Source of the DNA: Melieria omissa
Taxonomy: Eukaryota > Arthropoda > Insecta > Diptera > Ulidiidae
Reading direction: 5' to 3'
NCBI GenBank assembly: GCA_963971225.1
Contig: OZ020267.1
Span: forward strand, 69,351,718-69,415,717
Length of the DNA stretch: 64,000 nucleotides
Both the position numbers and the translations under genes were made by a program. A model generated the notes under the pieces. It did not search any database. It was not told where the DNA came from and saw only the letters and a list, made by a program, of their open reading frames with translations. Shown here piece by piece: positions 10,941 to 23,881 of this stretch (its first letter is position 1; each line of letters starts with the position of its first letter).

Positions 10941-13900
10941 CTAAGTCTAAGTCTAAGTCTAAGTCTAAGTCTAAGTCTAAGTCTAAGTCTAAGTCTAAGT
11001 CTAAGTCTAAGTCTAAGTCTAAGTCTATGTCTATGTCTATGTCTATGTCTATGTCTATGTCTATGTCTATGTCTATGTCTATGTCTATGTCTATGTCTAT
11101 GTCTATGTCTATGTCTATGTCTATGTCTATGTCTATGTCTATGTCTATGTCTATGTCTATGTCTATGTCTATGTCTATGTCTATGTCTATGTCTATGTCT
11201 ATGTCTATGTCTATGTCTATGTCTATGTCTATGTCTATGTCTATGTCTATGTCTATGTCTATGTCTATGTCTATGTCTATGTCTATGTCTATGTCTATGT
11301 CTATGTCTATGTCTATGTCTATGTCTATGTCTATGTCTATGTCTATGTCTATGTCTATGTCTATGTCTATGTCTATGTCTATGTCTATGTCTATGTCTAT
11401 GTCTATGTCTATGTCTATGTCTATGTCTATGTCTATGTCTATGTCTATGTCTATGTCTATGTCTATGTCTATGTCTATGTCTATGTCTATGTCTATGTCT
11501 ATGTCTATGTCTATGTCTATGTCTATGTCTATGTCTATGTCTATGTCTATGTCTATGTCTATGTCTATGTCTATGTCTATGTCTATGTCTATGTCTATGT
11601 CTATGTCTATGTCTATGTCTATGTCTATGTCTATGTCTATGTCTATGTCTATGTCTATGTCTATGTCTATGTCTATGTCTATGTCTATGTCTATGTCTAT
11701 GTCTATGTCTATGTCTATGTCTATGTCTATGTCTATGTCTATGTCTATGTCTATGTCTATGTCTATGTCTATGTCTATGTCTATGTCTATGTCTATGTCT
11801 ATGTCTATGTCTATGTCTATGTCTATGTCTATGTCTATGTCTATGTCTATGTCTATGTCTATGTCTATGTCTATGTCTATGTCTATGTCTATGTCTATGT
11901 CTATGTCTATGTCTATGTCTATGTCTATGTCTATGTCTATGTCTATGTCTATGTCTATGTCTATGTCTATGTCTATGTCTATGTCTATGTCTATGTCTAT
12001 GTCTATGTCTATGTCTATGTCTATGTCTATGTCTATGTCTATGTCTATGTCTATGTCTATGTCTATGTCTATGTCTATGTCTATGTCTATGTCTATGTCT
12101 ATGTCTATGTCTATGTCTATGTCTATGTCTATGTCTATGTCTATGTCTATGTCTATGTCTATGTCTATGTCTATGTCTATGTCTATGTCTATGTCTATGT
12201 CTATGTCTATGTCTATGTCTATGTCTATGTCTATGTCTATGTCTATGTCTATGTCTATGTCTATGTCTATGTCTATGTCTATGTCTATGTCTATGTCTAT
12301 GTCTATGTCTATGTCTATGTCTATGTCTATGTCTATGTCTATGTCTATGTCTATGTCTATGTCTATGTCTATGTCTATGTCTATGTCTATGTCTATGTCT
12401 ATGTCTATGTCTATGTCTATGTCTATGTCTATGTCTATGTCTATGTCTATGTCTATGTCTATGTCTATGTCTATGTCTATGTCTATGTCTATGTCTATGT
12501 CTATGTCTATGTCTATGTCTATGTCTATGTCTATGTCTATGTCTATGTCTATGTCTATGTCTATGTCTATGTCTATGTCTATGTCTATGTCTATGTCTAT
12601 GTCTATGTCTATGTCTATGTCTATGTCTATGTCTATGTCTATGTCTATGTCTATGTCTATGTCTATGTCTATGTCTATGTCTATGTCTATGTCTATGTCT
12701 ATGTCTATGTCTATGTCTATGTCTATGTCTATGTCTATGTCTATGTCTATGTCTATGTCTATGTCTATGTCTATGTCTATGTCTATGTCTATGTCTATGT
12801 CTATGTCTATGTCTATGTCTATGTCTATGTCTATGTCTATGTCTATGTCTATGTCTATGTCTATGTCTATGTCTATGTCTATGTCTATGTCTATGTCTAT
12901 GTCTATGTCTATGTCTATGTCTATGTCTATGTCTATGTCTATGTCTATGTCTATGTCTATGTCTATGTCTATGTCTATGTCTATGTCTATGTCTATGTCT
13001 ATGTCTATGTCTATGTCTATGTCTATGTCTATGTCTATGTCTATGTCTATGTCTATGTCTATGTCTATGTCTATGTCTATGTCTATGTCTATGTCTATGT
13101 CTATGTCTATGTCTATGTCTATGTCTATGTCTATGTCTATGTCTATGTCTATGTCTATGTCTATGTCTATGTCTATGTCTATGTCTATGTCTATGTCTAT
13201 GTCTATGTCTATGTCTATGTCTATGTCTATGTCTATGTCTATGTCTATGTCTATGTCTATGTCTATGTCTATGTCTATGTCTATGTCTATGTCTATGTCT
13301 ATGTCTATGTCTATGTCTATGTCTATGTCTATGTCTATGTCTATGTCTATGTCTATGTCTATGTCTATGTCTATGTCTATGTCTATGTCTATGTCTATGT
13401 CTATGTCTATGTCTATGTCTATGTCTATGTCTATGTCTATGTCTATGTCTATGTCTATGTCTATGTCTATGTCTATGTCTATGTCTATGTCTATGTCTAT
13501 GTCTATGTCTATGTCTATGTCTATGTCTATGTCTATGTCTATGTCTATGTCTATGTCTATGTCTATGTCTATGTCTATGTCTATGTCTATGTCTATGTCT
13601 ATGTCTATGTCTATGTCTATGTCTATGTCTATGTCTATGTCTATGTCTATGTCTATGTCTATGTCTATGTCTATGTCTATGTCTATGTCTATGTCTATGT
13701 CTATGTCTATGTCTATGTCTATGTCTATGTCTATGTCTATGTCTATGTCTATGTCTATGTCTATGTCTATGTCTATGTCTATGTCTATGTCTATGTCTAT
13801 GTCTATGTCTATGTCTATGTCTATGTCTATGTCTATGTCTATGTCTATGTCTATGTCTATGTCTATGTCTATGTCTATGTCTATGTCTATGTCTATGTCT

Positions 13901-15740
13901 ATGTCTATGTCTATGTCTATGTCTATGTCTATGTCTATGTCTATGTCTATGTCTATGTCTATGTCTATGTCTATGTCTATGTCTATGTCTATGTCTATGT
14001 CTATGTCTATGTCTATGTCTATGTCTATGTCTATGTCTATGTCTATGTCTATGTCTATGTCTATGTCTATGTCTATGTCTATGTCTATGTCTATGTCTAT
14101 GTCTATGTCTATGTCTATGTCTATGTCTATGTCTATGTCTATGTCTATGTCTATGTCTATGTCTATGTCTATGTCTATGTCTATGTCTATGTCTATGTCT
14201 ATGTCTATGTCTATGTCTATGTCTATGTCTATGTCTATGTCTATGTCTATGTCTATGTCTATGTCTATGTCTATGTCTATGTCTATGTCTATGTCTATGT
14301 CTATGTCTATGTCTATGTCTATGTCTATGTCTATGTCTATGTCTATGTCTATGTCTATGTCTATGTCTATGTCTATGTCTATGTCTATGTCTATGTCTAT
14401 GTCTATGTCTATGTCTATGTCTATGTCTATGTCTATGTCTATGTCTATGTCTATGTCTATGTCTATGTCTATGTCTATGTCTATGTCTATGTCTATGTCT
14501 ATGTCTATGTCTATGTCTATGTCTATGTCTATGTCTATGTCTATGTCTATGTCTATGTCTATGTCTATGTCTATGTCTATGTCTATGTCTATGTCTATGT
14601 CTATGTCTATGTCTATGTCTATGTCTATGTCTATGTCTATGTCTATGTCTATGTCTATGTCTATGTCTATGTCTATGTCTATGTCTATGTCTATGTCTAT
14701 GTCTATGTCTATGTCTATGTCTATGTCTATGTCTATGTCTATGTCTATGTCTATGTCTATGTCTATGTCTATGTCTATGTCTATGTCTATGTCTATGTCT
14801 ATGTCTATGTCTATGTCTATGTCTATGTCTATGTCTATGTCTATGTCTATGTCTATGTCTATGTCTATGTCTATGTCTATGTCTATGTCTATGTCTATGT
14901 CTATGTCTATGTCTATGTCTATGTCTATGTCTATGTCTATGTCTATGTCTATGTCTATGTCTATGTCTATGTCTATGTCTATGTCTATGTCTATGTCTAT
15001 GTCTATGTCTATGTCTATGTCTATGTCTATGTCTATGTCTATGTCTATGTCTATGTCTATGTCTATGTCTATGTCTATGTCTATGTCTATGTCTATGTCT
15101 ATGTCTATGTCTATGTCTATGTCTATGTCTATGTCTATGTCTATGTCTATGTCTATGTCTATGTCTATGTCTATGTCTATGTCTATGTCTATGTCTATGT
15201 CTATGTCTATGTCTATGTCTATGTCTATGTCTATGTCTATGTCTATGTCTATGTCTATGTCTATGTCTATGTCTATGTCTATGTCTATGTCTATGTCTAT
15301 GTCTATGTCTATGTCTATGTCTATGTCTATGTCTATGTCTATGTCTATGTCTATGTCTATGTCTATGTCTATGTCTATGTCTATGTCTATGTCTATGTCT
15401 ATGTCTATGTCTATGTCTATGTCTATGTCTATGTCTACGTCTATGTCTATGTCTATGTCTATGTCTATGTCTATGTCTATGTCTATGTCTATGTCTATGT
15501 CTATGTCTATGTCTATGTCTATGTCTATGTCTATGTCTATGTCTATGTCTATGTCTATGTCTATGTCTATGTCTATGTCTATGTCTATGTCTATGTCTAT
15601 GTCTATGTCTATGTCTATGTCTATGTCTATGTCTATGTCTATGTCTATGTCTATGTCTAAGTCTAAGTCTAAGTCTAAGTCTAAGTCTAAGTCTAAGTCT
15701 AAGTCTAAGTCTAGTCTAAGTCTAGTCTAGTCTTGTCTAA
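10941..15740. repeat. giant hexanucleotide array (GTCTAA)n-(GTCTAT)772-(GTCTAA)n
   Basis: The array has three zones: GTCTAA units at 10941-11022, GTCTAT units at 11023-15654 (4632 bp, 772 units), and GTCTAA units from 15655 to about 15708, ending in degenerate GTCTA pieces to about 15740. Within the GTCTAT zone I see a single substitution (T to C at 15438). The plus strand is open in all three frames because the unit contains no stop, so the apparent 1567-residue Met-Ser protein (11027-15730) is an artefact. The symmetrical flanks suggest that a GTCTAT variant arose inside an older GTCTAA tract and expanded. Confidence 0.97.
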
Positions 15741-18700
15741 CCTTTTCGTTTGCTACCAGAATACGCAATTTATCATTTCCTATTCCAATGAATTTTTTGC
15801 ACTTGACTTAAGTGTGTGTGTGTATGTTTGATTAGATATTAAAAGTAACAACAAACAGATGGTTCATCTGCACATCTTGGCCATAAAAATCAACATGTAC
15901 CTCAGCCAGCAGAGCTCACAGCATGCAACACATATCCGCTCCGCCCACATTCCATTACCAGTTTCGCGCAATTTTGGTACTTAAGCGCAGTTCTTGCAAC
16001 TGGGTGCAGCTAAAGTTATCAAAACTTTTCGCGCATACACACAAAAGCAAATAAGTACCGTTAAGCAAAAAAAGGGGTGCAACTCTAGAGCGCGGAAATA
16101 GAGAGCGAGAACTAATGCAATCTTCGTATTTACTTACATTGGAATCGGCCATGAGCCACAGAAACGAACGCAGACACACACATACATATGCACAAACACC
16201 TGTAGGTGTGTACATACATGTATGTATGTTTGCAATTTGTACATATGTAATCATATTTACGCACATGTGTAACGCTGAGTGTAAGCAAACAAACAGACAG
16301 ACAGACAAGAAGCGGCAGCTGCCTTGCACTTACCTATGTATGAGAGTGTATGTGTCTGTGTGTTTTGTGTGTCTGTGTATGGGTGCCTGCAGAGCAAAAG
16401 CCGCAACAGCTACCAACTAAACAACTAAATTTATGCATAAGCTTTAGAATAATAACAACAACTCCAAAAATGCCCGGAAGCAACAACACATTGCGACACT
16501 GAAAGCGCGACTCGAAAACGTTGCGAGTGGGCAGAGTACAGCAACACACTACATAAATATGAAATTATTTTCTGTTGCTACAAAAATAACAGCGCAGTGC
16601 AACAACAAGAATTACAACTACAGCGAAAGTCTCAGCTAAGCGTATGGCGCAAGTTGCATTTGTTGGCACAGCAGATTTGGCTAAATACATTAAAAACGTG
16701 CGAGCAGCAATGAAAATACTTAAAACAGCCAAAACGAAAAAGAAAACCCATAAGAAGAAGAAGAGAGCTACATGCCACCGCAAACGTGAATCGGTGAGGT
16801 TTTTGGTTGTTGTACGTGTGTGCCATGTGAAAGCAGCGCAGTCAATTTGTAAAGCAAACTAAGCTGCCATGCTGCAGAGAGCGAAAGAGATAGAGATATA
16901 TATATGAGTGTAGAGTGAAAGAGATGGCCGAGTGGAGTGTGCATTCAAGCTGCGCGTTGGCTTTATCTATCGCGCTTATGCGCTCAGCTACAGCAACAGC
17001 TGCACTATTGTGCGCCTGAAAGCAGACTAAGATTCTTGCAACACCCATGATGCATGCGTGAAATTAGCCAAGCCAGCTGTCTGTGTGCGTGTTTACTTGT
17101 GTCGGTAGTGGCTTTTGTTGTGTTGGTTTTTGGACAATTAATGCCACAACAAACAACAACAAGAATAATAAAAACTAAGTGTTATTTGTAAAGCGCTCTA
17201 AAAATAAGTTTGAGAAATGTGGCCAGCTGCAAGTAGTTACAAATTAATGCTGCTGCAATGCATTAGAGATAAAGTTTAGAGAAATTTTGTTGAACTAATG
17301 AGAGTTGCACCAAAAATGAGACAAGGTGCAGAATAACTTTGAACTGATTACTTTTTGTTAAGAAAAAAAACAAACCAGTCTAATTTAGAATTCCTAGTAA
17401 CTAGGAAATATTTTCCAAGTTGATTGATGTCTTCAATGATGTCTGAATCCTTTTCTATAGAAATTGAAATCGAAATACATTTAATACATTTCTTTTAATT
17501 CAGAAAATTACAACAAAGTCAGCAAATTGCTAACAAAATGAAAAAAACAATATCAAGGAAATAGTGACGTTTTTACTGCCCACCACTGACCTTACAGCCC
17601 TTCAAACCACCAACAAAAACACAATTCAAGTCAACTTATCGACTTAACTTTGTTTGAATGTCTTTTATCTTAATCTTTCTTTATTGTTTTTCAAATAAAA
17701 TATTAACTAAATTCCAAGATTCGTTGTTCCCATTTCAACTTTTTGTTATCTCTTACAAAACATTCAATATTGCTGACAATAGTCAAATTAAGCCAGTACA
17801 ACAATTATTTTGAGATTTATGTACTATCACAATGTTGTTGTTGTTGTTGTTGTTGTTGCTTTCAGCTACTTGCTGCCGGTACTTGTCAATTTACATTTGA
17901 TTTATTTACAGCAAAATTGCTATCGAAAAAATTGCAACTCGCTTTCCTGTCACCATGCAACGCGTCCTTTGCCCTCACCGCACTGCACCACCACTACAGC
18001 TGCAGTTTAGCAATTTGATCCATCGTGCAGTGCATACAAAGCACAAAGTGCCCAAAAACTCTGAAACAGAGAAAGAAAACGCAAAACTGAAAGTGGGCGT
18101 GTAGCGTTGCAACTCGTTGTCACTGTGTCAACAGAAATTCGAGCAGCTCACACTCTGTGCTGTTCTTCTATGCCACCGTCATTTTAACGCCCACTTGCTT
18201 TCCCAACGCTTTGCCACATGTCGCTTTGCCTTCGTCCTTCCCCCACCATTTTCACTGCGGCCTCAAGTTGTGCTGCTGCTGCTGCTGCAATTACCAGCAT
18301 TGGCAACATTTTTGTTTATCCTTTTGAGATTGGAAATTGAAATTGAATTTTTAAACTTTCTGCTATTTGATGTAAGCACAACAACAGCAAAGCCAAAGTC
18401 AACTTGAGCGTGCACTCAATTTATTAAGTCAGTCAGGAACAGCAACAACAACAGCAACAACAACTTTGGTGTATTTATGCCAATTCATTCTGCGTTGACT
18501 GGCTCCGTTTATTGAGAGCTCAATGATGCCACCCAATAAAATGAAGGCACACAAACAACAATAAAAATGAAGCTGTTCACAAAATAATTGACAATAGAAC
18601 TCATAATCGCATGGTGAGTGAAGTGTTTACCTGTTTGCTGCCTCACTCAGTCGTTGTAGCAGCTGGCAGAGGCGCTGCTTCTACCAACGTCTTTGGTATT

Positions 18701-18904
18701 TTTGTTACAAATATTTTGAGTTTTGCGACAATTAATCCCACGACGTTGGGTGCTTATCGTCAAGTCAGCAATAAGCACGCAATCACAGGTTTTCATATGG
18801 AAAGAAAAAAATCCGCACAATAATAAACAATTTATACAGAAAAAATACTGCGCAATCTTAGATGAATGTTCCGAGAAAAAGATTTCCACAGTTGTGTTCC
18901 ATAA
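15741..18904. other. non-coding DNA with CA, ATGT and TTG runs
   Basis: No gene is supported. Simple repeats include CA/TG tracts (16160-16190, 16345-16385), ATGT repeats (16215-16232), a TTG run (about 17833-17860) and a CTG run (18271-18290). The open frames overlap one another on both strands and are dominated by these repeats. Confidence 0.65.
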
Positions 18905-19066
18905 AAAGGGAGGATGGCAGTTTTTCAATTCGCTTTTCACAGAGCGCAACTTGTGCAATCCTTGTAATTCTCATCTGCTTCATGTGGGCAGCGATCGAAG
19001 TAGGCGAGCGTTCAACCAACTCGAGCCGGGACTCGAACCAAGGTCCTCTGGTATGAGAAGTCGAGG
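18905..19066 (-). mobile_element. truncated SINE, family 2
   Basis: On the minus strand this matches the family 2 SINE at 35352-35757. It has a tRNA B-box-like GGTTCGAGTCC, then GAAGCAGATGAGAATTACAAG, then part of the central segment. The tRNA-like head is cut short at about 19066 and the 3' half is missing. It is a decayed fragment with no target duplication that I can see. Confidence 0.8.
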
Positions 19067-19099
19067 TCAGCTAATATATAATTTTTAACGAAAAGACGA

Positions 19100-19405
19100 T
19101 ATTTGTCTTTTATTTATTTATTTTATTTTTTTTATATTTTTATTTTATATATTTTTTTCATTTTTTATTTTTTTATTTATTTTAATTTTTTGGTTTATTT
19201 ATACTTTTTTTTAATTTTGTTATTTTTTAATTTTTATTTTTTAATTTTTTTAATTTTTTATTCTTTTTTTTTTATTTTATTTTTTTTTAATTTATTTTTT
19301 ATTTTGTTATTTTTTTATTTTTTTATTTTTGTTTTGTTTTTTATTTTTGTTTTATTTTTTTTTACTTTTTTATTTTTTATTTTTTTATTTATTTATTTAT
19401 AATAT
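19100..19405. repeat. T-rich low-complexity tract
   Basis: About 300 bp of irregular ATTTTT repeats. The open frame through it reads as poly-Phe/Leu/Ile and is not a gene. Confidence 0.9.
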
Positions 19406-19812
19406 ATATTAATTCGCATGACATAAATTGAAGGAAAATCGTGAAATTCTTAACGAACTGTTTGCTTTTGAAAGATAAGATTTCGTACTAAAAAAACTTT
19501 TCAGACAATTTTGTGATTCTTTTTCAGTTTTAAGTGCGTCAGAGATGAACACCAGCAAAGAGAAAATACACGAAAATAAACAGTTTTTTTCGATAAAGGC
19601 GTTTTAAAAGTTTAATAGTGTACCTGGTTACCAAAACCGCAACAGCCAATGAAGTACAATTTTGGCTTTGTTGACTCCTTCGCCTCCTTGTTAGTCAAAG
19701 TGCTCCTTAAAACCTTTGGTACAATGGACAGCAATTTCTACGTGCTTGTGTCTTTGGAGACTCACAACAAAATGTACTAAAACTAGAATGGGGCCAAAAA
19801 ATGAAGTTCTTA

Positions 19813-20948
19813 TTAACCCTTTGTTGAACCCGTCAGATTTTTTTGAAAAAATGCCTATCTAATTATTTCCCATTTGAAGTGCTTTCACAACACTTGAAGT
19901 CAAAAAAATTAAATATTCATTAAATCTTATTTCTCCATACGAACTCTTAACCCATCGTTGGCCTCGTCAGAATTCGATTTTCAAAAAAATGCAAAACTCA
20001 TGTCGATCATTTCACATTTGAAGTACTTTTTCCAAGTTTGAAGTCAATAGCTCCATTAATTCATGTTTTTTTTAGTTTCTTCATACAAACTCTTAACCCG
20101 TCGTTGACCATTTTAGATTTTGATTTTCGAAGAAATAAAAGACATGTATTGAATTATTTCTCATTTGAAGTACTTTCACTAAGTTTGAAGTCAAAAGGCC
20201 CATAAAATCTTGTTTATCCATACAAACTGTTAACCCGTCATTGACCCCGACATGTTTTGATTTTCTAAAAAATAAAAAACCCTGTCAAATTATTTCCAAG
20301 TTTTAAGTCAATGGGCCCATTAAATTATGTTTTTTTACAGCTTCTTCATATAAACTTTTAACCCATTGTTGACCCAGTCAGATTTCGATTTTCAAAAAAA
20401 TGAAAAACATGTATCGAATCAGAGTATTTTAAACCAGTTTGAAGTCAAAAGGCGTAAAAAATCATATTTTTTTCATACGAACCTTAACCCTTGGTTCACC
20501 CCTTTAGGTTTTGATTTTCAAAAAATTGAGAAACATGTGACAAATTATTTTCTATTTCAAGTATTTTCACCCGCTTTGAACTCAATAGGCCAATCGGTTC
20601 AGGGTTTCTTCGTAGTATTACCGTAGACAAACCTTAACCGTTGGTTCACCTGGTTAAATTTTGATTTTCGAAAAATTTAAAAGTACGTGTTGAATTATTT
20701 TGATTTACTTATATATTTCTAGAATTTGTTTTTAAATTTATTCTTTTCTTAAATCAATATAAAATTATAGCTATGACATCGGTGGTCTTAAGCTAAGAAT
20801 TATTTTTGATTTGGAGTATTTTCATCAAGTTCGAAATCAAAAGGCCTTTTATATCAAGTTTCTTCATACAACACCGTTATCCATGTTTTGCCCGCTTAGA
20901 CCCCGCTTTTACAAAAAATCCCGTTTTAGCGAAAGGTTATTCTTCATA
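19813..20948. repeat. ~130-145-bp satellite array
   Basis: At least seven units begin with a TTAACCCNTNGTTGACC-like sequence, near 19813, 19948, 20093, 20229, 20357, 20485 and 20634. Each carries a TTTGATTTTC-like segment, an A-rich run, ATTATTT, and AAGTTTGAAGTCAAAAGGCC-like sequence. A degenerate unit covers about 20790-20948, and a further one continues at 22911-22975 after the inserted SINE and transposon. Both of these share CCCGTTTTAGCGAAAGG or its near match. No coding potential is visible. Confidence 0.85.
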
Positions 20949-20959
20949 GGCAGCCGCCG

Positions 20960-22552
20960 CACAGTGGGGTAATTGATGCCGAAAGTGCCGATTAATTCCC
21001 CCAGGCTATTTAGATATGAAATAACTAGTAAGTTTAGTTAATTGAACATTATAAAGTAAAAAACAAATGTTTTTGGGTATACTTTAGTGGACATTTTTTT
21101 AAGAAACGGTAAAAAACTAACATAGTAAAAAAAAAAATTTGAAAAATGAAATTCATCGCCGTCTCTTGCAGACAATTTACTTTCATCATTAAAATCATCA
21201 TTACCATCATCATCATAACCTTCATCAGCATCATAATCATCACCGTCACCATTATCATCATTCGTCATTATTGTCAACTCCATAGCATCTTTGGGCATAC
21301 CTATACTGCACTTTTTTTTTTGGCAATTTTCTTATTTCGTCATTGACTCTTTCTTTTTCGTTTTTAGAAACTGCTGCAGATTCCTTGACGAATTCAATTT
21401 TTAACGGCCTACAAAATCGTGTAGATGCGGGACGTGGGTTTTGCCATATAATTTTGTTTCCACAAAATATTCGAAGTGGAACAATTTTGAAAACACGCAA
21501 TAAACACATTTTCAGTTTTGGCTTAATTCTGGAGTTCAAGTTCATTTCTGAGCTTTCCTGTATTCATAGACCTATAGTAGAATTTTATGGCGTATATTTT
21601 CGTGATACATTTTGTCCTTAAAAAGTTCTGTTTTACAGGACATTTTTGACATTTTAGAAAAAAAGGGTCAAATTGACCCATATAAATAGGAGCTACAGGG
21701 TTAAAGTACTCCACAAAAATGTTCCTCGTAGTGTTTTACACCTAATTGCTGAACACATCATTTACCTAAAATGTGATGTTACATAGTTTTCGTATGCCGA
21801 ATCACCATAAGAATGCGCGAAAAGGGGAAAACTTTGACCCCCCCTAAAAAAAAATTCAGACGTAAACTTTCAAATCGCCGATACACGTATATTTTTTTTT
21901 GGCCCCCTCTACCAGAATCCGTTGTCAGAACCTTGTTATTTTGAAAAAAAATTGATTTTGTTGTGCAGTGTCATCAATTTCGTTTGCACAATGCATGCAT
22001 GAGGCCCTTGGGTGCGCACACAAAAATCGAAATGCTGGAAAAGTGCGCAACATCGCGCAACTTTTTTTTTCATAAAATGTTACTGAAATATCTAAGCTAT
22101 ACGCTAAGGAAAACAGTTCTGCCCGACCTCACAAGACTCACAACTATATGTCTATGAAAAGGTAAAAAATTAGACAATTATTATGCTTTTAAACAAAAAA
22201 TTAAATGAAATACTTATAAACATTTTTTAACAAAACCAAATACACATTGCATTGCTGAAATACCTGAACATGAAGGCTGCATCATTAATTTTTCAATAAT
22301 TTTTCAAATTCACACAAAGAAATCGTTTTTAAGTGACGACAAAAACACGTTTATCGCTGTGCGCACAAAAACTGAAAATAAATGTCAACTTTCAGAGTGC
22401 TTTGCGGGAAAACGGTAAACTATTTTGCAACAACTCTTTCACATAGTGATACAGAATTTTATCCCCTTTAACCCGGTACCAAAAACATAGTTGTATCTTG
22501 ATTTTTCATTTTTGAATTAATCGGCACTTTACTTATATATTACCCCACTGTG
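20960..22552. mobile_element. Transib-like DNA transposon, decayed
   Basis: Both 39-bp ends have the same bipartite form: CACAGTGGGGTAAT, then an 8-bp spacer that differs between ends, then AAAGTGCCGATTAATTC. The element is flanked by CGCCG (20955-20959 and 22553-22557). That 5-bp duplication is confirmed by the host sequence, a SINE whose uninterrupted copy at 7701 contains one CGCCG at this point. Heptamer-like CACAGTG termini and GC-rich 5-bp duplications are the established signature of Transib, the superfamily related to RAG1. At 1593 bp it is shorter than autonomous members (about 3 kb), and only remnants of a coding frame persist on the minus strand. Confidence 0.85.
21038..21545 (-). 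pseudogene. remnant of Transib-like transposase (C-terminal part)
   Basis: Two overlapping minus-strand frames, 21545-21258 and 21298-21038, join across an A-run near 21310. The first holds NPRPASTRFCRPLKIEF followed by a Lys/Glu-rich stretch; the second is strongly acidic (Asp/Gly/Asn-rich) and ends with a hydrophobic tail. I believe the P-x-S-T-R-F-C-R-P segment resembles a conserved Transib transposase block, but this is from memory and needs a profile search. No complete catalytic core is visible. The location inside a Transib-type element supports the call. Confidence 0.5.
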
Positions 22553-22908
22553 CGCCGTGGCTCAGTTGGTTAGTGCGCGGTCCAACGAGTCGCATGCAGA
22601 GCGACGCAAGATCGAATGCTGCATGTAGTAACACCTAAAAAAAAATAACGGGAAACTCGTTTTCTCTTTCGGTGGCTGTCCTCTCAGCTGGAAATGGCAA
22701 ACCTCTGAGAGTAAAAAAAGAGAGTATGAAAAAGCTCCCAACCTGCCGTTCGGAACCGGCATAAAACTGTAGGTCCCTTCCACCCGCGTACAAAATTCAC
22801 ACGCACAACACGGGTGGTTGCGGGAAGCTAGGCCTTAGTCTCGCGTAAGCGGGCTGTCGTGCCAATCAATTATTATTATTATTTTTATTATTATTATTAT
22901 TATTATTA
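22553..22908 (+). mobile_element. tRNA-derived SINE, family 1, copy 2 (split by a transposon)
   Basis: This copy is nearly identical to 7701-8034 from the CGCCGTGGCTCAG head to the TTA-repeat tail. Its first bases (GGCAGCCGCCG, 20949-20959) lie on the far side of the inserted Transib-like element. TTCATA on both sides of the whole SINE (20943-20948 and 22909-22914) is a plausible short target duplication. The SINE itself sits within the 130-145-bp satellite. Confidence 0.88.
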
Positions 22909-23002
22909 TTCATACAAGACCGGTTAGATCCCGAATTTAAAAAAATCCCGTTTAGCGAAAGGTTATTTTTTCCTTTTTATTTAAGATTAATCTACAGTTT
23001 AA

Positions 23003-23323
23003 CCGTTTGGCAGCTAACTATCAAAATGCTAATACATTCCAAAACTGCTATAGAAAATTCATAGAAAAGTCATCACTCGACATGGCTACGTTTTTCAATG
23101 CGAAAAAAAAGTTTTAAAAACAATATTTAAAAAATAAAAACTGATGTATCGTACTTTTTAAACTTGAGAAAGAACACTTTTATTTATAAAACACATGAAC
23201 GGCAAGAAACAACCTCACACGACGATCGACAAACTTGCACTGAAATGGCAGCGCTATCGCGCCGCTCAGCTGTTTTAGAGACGAAATATCGAAGCGCGAT
23301 GGCGCTGCGTAGCTGCCAAACGG
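23003..23323. mobile_element. TTAA-flanked MITE (piggyBac-like)
   Basis: The 321-bp element starts CCGTTTGGCAGCTA and ends TAGCTGCCAAACGG, flanked by TTAA at 22999-23002 and 23324-23327. TTAA duplications are diagnostic for piggyBac and a few other superfamilies. The interior has no transposase. The frame 23164-23499 crosses the right end and is not a gene. Confidence 0.8.
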
Positions 23324-23327
23324 TTAA

Positions 23328-23881
23328 ATTTCATATTTGTAGTTTTAGGGGTTTGAACTGGGCGATGATGAATCAATCATTCAGTCAGTCCCGCAGTCAG
23401 TCAGACAGGACAGACAATTATATGTACATACAAGATAGATTAATAATCCCTTTGAGTAAAAATAAAAAAATTAATTCCAATTTTAAAAAATATATATAAA
23501 ACATAAAAAAATTTAAATTAACTGTCGAGTAAAGATTGTTTCAGTTTCTGGGAGTTGAAGTAGGTAGCTGGCTGACTGGCTGACTACGAATGGCCCCACA
23601 TAGACCCTTGTTGGGTCCTTAGCAATGCCAGGTGAAGCTTACATCTGCAAATCTCTCCTGACATGGAAAAAAAGAGAGAAGATCTAATTTATGAAAGAAA
23701 TAGGAACTGCTGTTGAAAGTTGAGTCAGCATTGATGATCAGTAAGAAAGGAAATTAATAATGGTTTTCTCACCTTATTGACTAAATACTTGTAAATTATT
23801 TAAACATTTATATGCAGCAGTTTCTTTAAAATAAAAAAATAAACCTTAACAACTTAGTGCAAAGTATAAAAACCAAATATA
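23328..23881. other. non-coding spacer with a dispersed motif
   Basis: No gene is seen. CAGTCAGTC-like short repeats occur near 23380, and one copy of a dispersed motif (TAGACCCTTGTTGGGTCCTTAG) lies near 23601-23622. Related copies are near 29205 and, inverted, near 57700. Confidence 0.55.

Noticed and set aside
11027..15730. 1567-residue Met-Ser repeat protein
   Set aside because: Pure translation of the GTCTAT microsatellite, which lacks stops in all plus-strand frames.
10941..15740. Telomeric repeat
   Set aside because: GTCTAT/GTCTAA is not the insect TTAGG repeat and flies lack telomerase-type telomeres; the array is internal.
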